Source of the DNA: Pycnopodia helianthoides
Lineage: Eukaryota > Echinodermata > Asteroidea > Forcipulatida > Asteriidae
Reading direction: 5' to 3'
DNA: 64,000 nucleotides
Assembly (NCBI GenBank): GCA_032158295.1
Contig: CM063251.1
Location: 19,907,433 to 19,971,432 of the forward strand
The position numbers and the translations under genes were made by a program. The notes under the pieces are model-generated. The model was not told the DNA's origin, did no database searches, and worked only from the letters and a program-made list of their open reading frames with translations. This document shows, piece by piece, positions 57,280-64,000 of this stretch (the stretch's first letter is position 1; every line of letters begins with the position of its first letter).

Positions 57280-58102
57280 AACACATTTAGATATAGTAAG
57301 CAATTCACCTGCAATGACTTTCCTAACTACTGAGAACTGCCTGAAGTTTTGTAGTGTATGGATCTTTGTGTTTTATCATTCACCATCGTTTTAAATTATT
57401 TTGCAGGATGGCCCTGTGCACCTCTCAACAAGTCATACCCACGATGAGATGTGGCGGATCATTCGGTACTGATTGTCATCTTCTTATGCATCCATGCAAG
57501 GAGCAGGCTGTCTTCCTGAGGGCGAGTTACTGCAGCTTATGTGGTTGAGGAAGTGCAATGCACTGAGGCCCTTCAACATTGAATGGGTAAGGGCTTTTAT
57601 TCAAACAGGAACGTTGTCTTTTGTCGGTGGGACATGATACTTTACGCCTCCCGAATCTATCAAAGTCCATCTCCCTCAGTATTGAATCTGAGAGAGACAA
57701 GCATACAAATGTGACTGGAATCCAAACAATAAATGCTGTTGAGCTGTTGATCTAATACGCTTTGGGGTTTTGGTAGATGATAAAAGATTCTCAACCAAGA
57801 AGCAATGAGGGAAAGGTAAATTTAAGTATTGTACAAGTTAACCAAACACAGAATTGTATTTTAAAAATCATTATATTTATCGTAAGTAATGTAAACATTT
57901 AGAGACTACTTTGAGCATGAAGTGAACACGCGTTATCAAAGTGCTCTCTTGCTTTGTATTGAGGTATGTTTGTTCTTTTTGTTTTGTAATTAGTATAAAA
58001 GACCCTCAAAATTGTTGATGCTGATATATTTGAGCGGTATTTCAAAATACAAACTCGGTACATGTAGTTTTGTAAGTGAAATTAATTAGCTGGTAACCAT
58101 CT

Positions 58103-58353
58103 GCCCTGTGATGACAAAAGATGCCTTATTCCGAGGCCAGTCCGCAGCTAGGAACCTCTTCATCAGATTGTTTCAGTCTTTCGTCTTCCTCTCCCCCTCC
58201 AAAGCAATCCCAATCTCCCTCTCTCAGGTCCACCCCCCCCCCCCCTCTGATTCTCTATTCTGTCTTACATCTTCCCTGCTGGTCAATCTTTGGAGTGGGA
58301 CCCATCTGTAGGTCACTGCTGCTCATGAGAAGACAAACAAAATGTCTGAGGGC
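58103..58353 (+). ncRNA. Putative long box C/D RNA, type X copy 1
   Basis: Box C GTGATGA (58108-58114) and box D CTGA (58346-58349) sit just inside a terminal stem GCCC (58103-58106) / GGGC (58350-58353). After box C comes CAAAAGATGCCTTATTCCGA, then a C/T-rich middle. 251 nt is long for a C/D snoRNA but within the range of U3-size members. Intronic, 257 nt before the acceptor at 58610. The paralogue at 61231-61464 keeps both boxes and changes the stem in a compensatory way. Target unknown. Confidence 0.45.
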
Positions 58354-58719
58354 TCTGTAGCACCCCTGTCAGGATTGGGGAGGGGGATGTGGGTTTATGG
58401 CGAGAAGGGGGGTGTAACAAAAGGGTTAAGTTGCTTACACGACAAGTTTGCTGTGTGCAGAAGAATTCAGGCGTGATGCTTTGAAGGGGTAAGAGCACCA
58501 AGGCGTTTTCTTATTGGTAAAGGAAGTTAAAGCTGTGTTCCTAAATTTTAAGTTAGTGGGAGGTAATTTTTTTTGCGTTGATTTTAGCTCATGTTTTCAC
58601 AATTTTCAGGGCCAGGAGACAGTTCGACATTGTAAGACTCAGTGAAGGAAAGGAATTCTGCTGAAGATGGTACAACATTATCGCAGGTAAATGTAAATAA
58701 CGGAGCTCATTTCAAGAGT

Positions 58720-58830
58720 AGCAGGGCTCGAAATTTACACTGGCACTGTACCACAGGCCCAAGGCCAGTGATTGCTTTTAGCATCAGGGCCAGTTTAACT
58801 CAAGACCGAACAAGTCCCGCGGTCTTGTGT
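58720..58830 (+). repeat. Fragment of the CAGGGCTCGAAATTT element
   Basis: CAGGGCTCGAAATTTACACTG plus CAGGCCCAAGGCCAGTGATT and CCGCGGTCTTGTGTTTTT match, in inverse, the right part of the element at 22376-22915. Confidence 0.6.
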
Positions 58831-59077
58831 TTTTTCAATTTATCATTAATACCTCACTGTGGAATATCTTTAATTTAAAAAGTGATATTCAAAACGTTGA
58901 CTTTCTGTCTGATAAATATATTTCAATTCTGTTGAGCATCAAAGCATACTTACCCACAGGATGAGTGAGATCAATCTTCTATTGGTGCTAGTTCAACTAA
59001 AAACAGTTTTTAAATAAGTGATTGCCTTACATTGCATGCTGACGATGAAAGATTCCTTCATAAACATGGCGTCCCAC

Positions 59078-59298
59078 CTGCCCGATGATGACAATTGATG
59101 CCGTGAGGTTAAGCCGCTGGGCACGGACATGGCCAAAGACTCTTTCTTTCAATCTCCTCCGTGCTTCTTTATTTTTCAATCTCTATCTCTTTTCTGGTTC
59201 TCTTACTTGATCTCTTCCTTTCCCCTACCGTCTTATCCGTCGATGTGTCTGGCAGAATGGCAACCGATGATATACAAGATTATGAGAGCTGAGGGCAG
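59078..59298 (+). ncRNA. Putative long box C/D RNA, type Y copy 1
   Basis: Terminal stem CTGCCC (59078-59083) / GGGCAG (59293-59298), box C ATGATGA (59085-59091), box D CTGA (59289-59292), 221 nt. Near box D there is a possible D'/C' pair: CTGG then ATGATAT, leaving about 15 nt of potential guide (AAGATTATGAGAG) before box D. Type Y copy 2 at 62150-62370 differs at only about 5 of 221 positions. Type Y and type X share TGATGACAAA(A/T)GATGCC at box C. Intronic, downstream of exon 58610-58686. Confidence 0.5.
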
Positions 59299-59339
59299 TG
59301 TGTAGCCAATATGTTTTGATACATGGAGAAACAAAATCT

Positions 59340-60410
59340 TTAAAATTTACTAAAACTGTTCTTTTTCAAGGTTATGTTGATGTCACATACATGTACATGC
59401 TGGATATACATAGTTCATTCGAAACTTTAAGACGGATCTGCCTTAAATATTAGACACAGGCCTTATACATGTACGGGGGCAACAGAGGAATTCTGTTGAC
59501 CCTGGTCATTACCTCGGTGCCCCTTGAAATGATCCAATAGAGATTTACAATTTTCTCATAGAGGTGCTCTTTACCAAGGAGAAAACGCCTTGGTGCCCTT
59601 GCCCTTTCAAAAACAAATCATCAGGCCTGTAGACAGATAAAGATAATTAGTTCTTGTATTATGCTATCACACATTCGACAATAACTCATTAATTTTGTTG
59701 TCTTTGAGAGAATAATAACTGGATTTATGTAGCACAAAATTACTAAAGGATGCAAGGTGCTTTGAGGGGAAGATAAGACATAAAGTAATGGCGAAACCAG
59801 CCACAGGTTTTAGAACAGGTTGGTCTTGAGACCATATTTAAGGACAAAACAGTCTCTGCATTTCTAATGGTGACAGGAAGACCGTTCTATAAGTGGGAGG
59901 CAGCAATAGATAGTTCCCAGTAGACGCCATCTTTACGGGCAAAGTGCATTTTGTCTTGCAGATGCGTCAACCGCTCAACTTATTAACGGAGCCGCGTTGT
60001 TCACTAACCAATCCTGCAGTGAGTTTTGTAAAATGTGCACGTGCTGCACACCGTTCTCACATGAAACGCATGACTGTTTGTTCCAAACTGCCCGTAAAGA
60101 TGGCCGATTTACGTCATACTGCAACCTATCTATAGAGAATATTCTGTCGCCAGCTTGCTTGCACGGTTTGCGTAAATTTGCGTCACATGCACATGTACAC
60201 GTACTAAAAACTGCTCACAATCTAACCAATGTTTTTTTTTTTGCTGTACTGTTTTTTAGCAGAGCCATTTGACTGAGTATCATTGAGTTAATGTTCCTTT
60301 GTAGACCTTATGCACATGACGTCATTTGAGATCGGTGTCCTCGGCTAGAGGCCAAAAACAGGTTGCTCATTTGCTCATCCTTTGCACATTTGTTTACCTC
60401 TAAGATGGTG
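59340..60410. other. Intronic stretch with no supported feature
   Basis: AT-rich. Has a repeat fragment with GTAGACCTTATGCACATGACG at 60302 and a CpG-richer patch (59940-60130) containing TAAAGATGGCCGATTTACG, but no splice sites or RNA boxes I trust. Confidence 0.4.
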
Positions 60411-60412
60411 GC

Positions 60413-60642
60413 TTAACCCTCTTGCTGTCTGACCATTCAATACCGTTCACTGTGGTTTTGAATGATAGATAAACTATGCCAGCCTGCAATATGATACCAT
60501 GAGAGAATGCATGTACACAGTACACAGTTAGTTCTGTGCACAGTTGTGCCATCGTACACAACCTTGGCAGTCGAATGGTTTCAAATGGTTGGTCAACTCA
60601 CTGGAAAATGTTGCCAAGAGTCACTGACAGTAGGAGGGTTAA
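60413..60642 (-). mobile_element. piggyBac-like MITE, complete, inverted
   Basis: A 222-bp body (60417-60638) between perfect TTAA copies. Ends CCCTCTTGCTGTCTGACC and GTCACTGACAGTAGGAGGG. Minus orientation relative to 48773-48993. It lies between the two halves of the type X/Y duplication. Confidence 0.9.
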
Positions 60643-61230
60643 TGACATCTAAATCGTTAAAGCAATGCGTCTTTTCTTTTTTTGCTTCTAAAATATGTTT
60701 TATGTGGAATTTGTTGATAGCATGTCCCAGTGTAGCAGACACACTGATGATGGCAACGGCAGTAGTTACTCATGACCCTGTACAAGTGTTGCATAGAGTA
60801 AGAAGTACATGTAGTCCAGTATACCATCTTTGCAGTGTACCAATATCACAAAAATGAGACTCCACTTATATGGTAAGTTTGGATAATGTTATCTTCAACT
60901 CTTAAGTTTTTATTGCAGGTTTGTTTTTGGGGTTTTATTTTGTTCGTTTTTTTAAAGTTTTTTTTTACATAACTTGTTGAGTAAATTCACTCATCAATAA
61001 TTGTAGAAGTAGAATGATTGCCTTACATTGGCTGCTGGTGCCGGATTCATCAATCTTCACTTTGTCTTTAAAGGGAATCACAAAGTTCTTATAGACACGT
61101 ACAGTAGATGTTTTTGAAGAACTTCAGGTATTAAAGCACTTCACTTGTTCCTTGTACACTGATTACATCTTATGAACCTGTCAAGAGATGTCCTTTTTGT
61201 AGTTAAGAAGGACGAGGACTTCTTGGTTAT

Positions 61231-61464
61231 ACCCTGTGATGACAAAAGATGCCTTATTCTGAGATTGGTCTTCAGTTAAGAGCAACTTCCCCACCACCAC
61301 CCTTCATCCTGCTGACCCATCCCTCCATCACCACCACCTCCTCCTCCTCCTCTATCCCTGCCCTCCTCACCTCTTCCCTTCATCCATCTCCTGACCTCCC
61401 TGGAGTTGTTGCGACTCTCTGTTGTATTGCAATTCGTGAGTGGAAAACAAGGCTGTCTGAGGGT
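61231..61464 (+). ncRNA. Putative long box C/D RNA, type X copy 2
   Basis: Stem ACCC (61231-61234) / GGGT (61461-61464), box C GTGATGA (61236-61242), box D CTGA (61457-61460), 234 nt. GGTT just outside pairs with AACC after a bulge. The boxes and the first 20 nt (CAAAAGATGCCTTATTCTGA) match copy 1. The middle is C/T-rich but diverged. Intronic, 215 nt before the acceptor at 61680. Confidence 0.45.
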
Positions 61465-62149
61465 TCCAACCAGTATGTCCATCTCGATAGGCAAGATGAT
61501 ACACACACGTAAACTTGTCGATCTAGGGGATTTAGGATTTTCCAACTTGAGGCCTGTGCTTTTTTAGTTTATGTCCCCAGATTTTTGTCTAGAAAAAGAT
61601 GATTTGAGATGAATAAAAATATTTTCCATAAGTATTAAAACCAATTTCTTAGCTAACCTCCAAGTCTTCCCTTTTCCAGGGGTTATTGTGTAATCCCTTA
61701 TTTCAGACCTTTGTCCTTTTGTTGGATTAAGGACGGATAGGAGAGATCGTTAGGCTGCCACCATTCCACCATTGTATTCGGCATGAGAGGTAAGTCCGAG
61801 TTTCCAGTATGTCATGGCCGATTATCGGCAGTGGCATACAGCCAAGGTTTGGCCGATTCACGGTGAACAAATGCCACATTTTCTTGAAAGAGAAAAAAAG
61901 CAAAACAAAAACAGAACATTTTATCTGGGCGTTTGTTGTCTTTACTTGGTTAAGTCATGGTTTCATTGTGACAATGATATTCTCAAAAACAGGTATACTT
62001 TGGAAATTCCAGTGGGTGAGCAGGAAAAATTGGAGAATTCCCGGCGGCAATTGTTTAAACACAAGAAACTAAAATCTTTTGTATCGCTAGAAAAAATCTC
62101 ACATTGCCTGCTGATGATAAAGGATTCCTTCACAAACATGGCATCCCAC

Positions 62150-62370
62150 CTGCCCGATGATGACAAATGATGCCGTGAGGTTAAGCCGCTGGGCACGGAC
62201 ATGGACAAAGACCCTTTCTTTCAATCTCCTCCGTGCTTCTTTATTTTTCAATCTCTATCTCTTTTCTGGCTCTCTTACTTGATCTCTTCCTTTCCCCTAC
62301 CGTCTTATCCGTCGATGTGTCTGGCAGAATGGCAACCAATGATATACAAGATTATGAGAGCTGAGGGCAG
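62150..62370 (+). ncRNA. Putative long box C/D RNA, type Y copy 2
   Basis: Stem CTGCCC (62150-62155) / GGGCAG (62365-62370), box C ATGATGA (62157-62163), box D CTGA (62361-62364). Possible D' CTGG (62321-62324) and C' ATGATAT. 221 nt, as in copy 1. Downstream similarity to copy 1 ends about 20 nt past the stem, and upstream similarity fades within about 60 nt. Intronic, 125 nt before the last-exon acceptor at 62496. Confidence 0.5.
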
Positions 62371-62602
62371 TGTGAAGCCAATATGTTTAGCTTTATCAAA
62401 AAAGTTCCCATTCATACATTTATCATTTGCTTCAAAATTTCCATCTTGTCAGTTGCTGATTTAATCAAGACAACTTTTTTGTCTCTCTCTTTCAGATTCA
62501 ATTGACAACATTTGGAATGTGAAATGCCAAGGTTCTAGTCTTCTTGAGCACTTAAATAAAAGAGTTTTGCAAACAAGAAGTTATTATTGGACACCAAAAC
62601 AG

Positions 62603-62797
62603 AACTGCCAACTCTCCCCGATACAGCAGAAAGTTCTCTGAAAATAAACCAATCTCTCCATGTTCTGATCAACAAATTTGGAAATCTCCCTGAATGTGGA
62701 AAATTTGTCCCTATGTTGAATGAAACTCAAAATATCTTCCTGATTGTTGTACAAAATCTCCCTGATTGCAAGATGCGAATGTTGGCAGCTCTGCCCA
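62603..62797. mobile_element. hAT-like MITE, second copy (inverted)
   Basis: Left CAGAACTGCCAACTCTCCC, right GTTGGCAGCTCTG. Flanks CACCAAAA and CCCAAAAA are close to an 8-bp duplication with two differences. It inserts just beyond the poly(A) signal of the host RNA. Confidence 0.7.
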
Positions 62798-62799
62798 AA

Positions 62800-64000
62800 A
62801 AGTATTTCGTGGCTTGAAAATCTTTAGGAAATAGCGGAAACAAAGTAGAAAATCGATTGCTCTATCTTAAAGTTGATAAGGAGTAAGTCGTCATTTATTG
62901 GACTAAATATATGAACTTTAATGAGGCAAAACAGGTAATACTGTTTGGGAAACAAAGCAATAAAATTTACATTTCATTTAACATGAGTCATCCCACTATT
63001 TTTCCCCGAGTTTAGGAGGTAATACCCTTCAAGAAAAACAACAAAACAGATTCAGGAATTCAAGTCGTTATTGGCTTCTTGAGAGGTTTGCGGAGACACT
63101 GTGTACACAAAACTCTCTTTAGGAGTGGTTCTGAAAAGAACTGGTGGTTTAGAACCACAACTTGCAGAGTTTTGTGTATACCGTGTCTCCTCAAACCTCA
63201 CTAGATTACTCATGTACACAGGCATTCAGCCACTGATATTCCTTTCATTTGCCCCAGCCATAGAATCCGCTGATCCCATCCCAACTATCAGGCATGCAAC
63301 TGCAACTTCACAAAAAAAAAAGGAAATTACAAAATTTCAATGATATTGTACAGTATTTTTCAATTTTGAATGGTAAAACTGAGAATAAAAAAGAGGAAAT
63401 CAGCTGATCCGAGGAAAAGTTGCATACCTGAACTATAGACCTTTCTTTTGCAACATCACAGCCTGAGGCACTCTACCAATATTAGAAAGGTCTATAGTTT
63501 GGCAGATTTTGTAGTTTTGACACCAATGCTTCACATTCTCTGTACTTTAAGCATTGTTTAAAATACATATGTACATGTACTTTTTTTTTTAACTAATAGT
63601 AAATCAATTTTCAAACAATTACTTGGTAACTTCAACATTGATTGTTGTATTTTGTTTAGTTTAATAAAAAGCATTTAATGCTTCTTACTACAGATTTAAT
63701 TGATACAATTAAATTGGATTGACTAACCATTTCTTAGATACAATTGTCAAACAACCAAGTTATAATTTTATTGTAAATACATTCACTACAATTATCAGAG
63801 GTGTATGTGACAACAACAATGTCTTTCAAAAAAATTGTCAATGGTAGAACTTGGAAAAAGTGAGAATAACTTCAGTTTTTTTAAATATTGTTTTACCCTT
63901 CACCGATGTGTGGTAATTACTGTATACTTGGTAGGATTTGTCTTAACACTAAATCACAAAGTGTGCCTGGTGACAAGAGGCAAGTTCAGATCGTACATAT
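62800..64000. other. Terminal stretch with one palindrome
   Basis: An element CTATAGACCTTTCT / AGAAAGGTCTATAG spans 63433-63499. Another loose inverted pair (ACACAAAACTCTCTTTAGGA and AGAGTTTTGTGTATACCGTG) lies at 63105-63185. No gene recognised. Confidence 0.45.

Larger units (their letters stand above)
56163..62590 (+). ncRNA. Multi-exon, probably non-coding RNA gene hosting intronic C/D-like RNAs
   Basis: Candidate exons with good splice sites: 56163-56281 (TTACTTTTGCAG / GTAAGTTT), 57407-57586 (TTATTTTGCAG / GTAAGG), 58610-58686 (CACAATTTTCAG / GTAAAT), 60836-60872 (CCATCTTTGCAG / GTAAGT), 61680-61789 (CCCTTTTCCAG / GTAAGT) and a last exon from 62496 (TCTCTCTTTCAG) with AATAAA at 62555-62560. 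Exons 57407-57586, 58610-58686 and 61680-61789 have stops in all three frames, so a protein-coding chain is unlikely; the first exon is open in two frames. Introns between the exons carry the four C/D-like elements described separately. The arrangement is that of snoRNA host genes such as GAS5 or UHG (known pattern); that this is one is inference. The 5' end is not identified. It lies head to head with RSU1. Confidence 0.55.

Noticed and set aside
57615..57705. Short C/D snoRNA with ATGATAC and CTGA
   Set aside because: Box C deviates from consensus, and the only terminal pairing (TTGTC/GACAA) is separated from the boxes by several unpaired bases.

Overview
The window is animal nuclear DNA, most likely from an echinoderm. 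The genes are intron-rich, metazoan-specific orthologues (STK11IP, a HIGD1-type gene, RSU1) split by GT-AG introns. The spaces between are packed with short inverted-repeat elements, tRNA-headed SINEs, minisatellites and a CR1/L2-like LINE. Several of the short repeats (for example the family beginning TTAAAGGCAGTGGACACT) resemble ones I associate with sea stars. The placement in Asteroidea is inference; the placement in Metazoa is firm.

Layout. (1) About 0.9-10.4 kb, minus strand: most of the 5' half of STK11IP (LKB1-interacting protein), with leucine-rich repeat exons in order. The exon that best fits its N-terminus lies at 11.8 kb but on the plus strand. (2) 10.4-19.8 kb: repeats, including a 93-bp tandem array, a head-to-head SINE palindrome, a foldback element with a telomere-like core, and a 5'-truncated CR1/L2-like LINE. 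(3) 20.2-22.3 kb: a satellite of about 110 bp per unit. (4) 23.3-36.6 kb, plus strand: a two-coding-exon HIGD1-type gene with a 13-kb intron. On the opposite strand inside that intron is a sulfotransferase-like gene with a single coding exon. The intron also holds several transposons, one of them a hAT-like element with a perfect 8-bp target duplication. (5) 36.6-46.6 kb: repeats only. (6) 46.7-53.75 kb, minus strand: complete RSU1 in eight coding exons (276 aa). (7) 56.2-62.6 kb, plus strand: a chain of well-formed splice junctions ending in AATAAA whose exons are mostly closed in all frames. I read this as a non-coding host gene. Its introns carry four long elements that look like box C/D RNAs, in two paralogous types, with covarying terminal stems.

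The genes are independent housekeeping units: LKB1 signalling (STK11IP), mitochondrial respiratory-chain assembly (HIGD1) and integrin/PINCH adhesion (RSU1). There is no operon logic. RSU1 and the putative host RNA diverge from the same roughly 2-kb region.

The two observations most worth following are the intronic C/D-like RNAs at 58.1-62.4 kb and the apparently inverted first exon of STK11IP. Family names come from recognising the translated sequence by eye; no database search was run.
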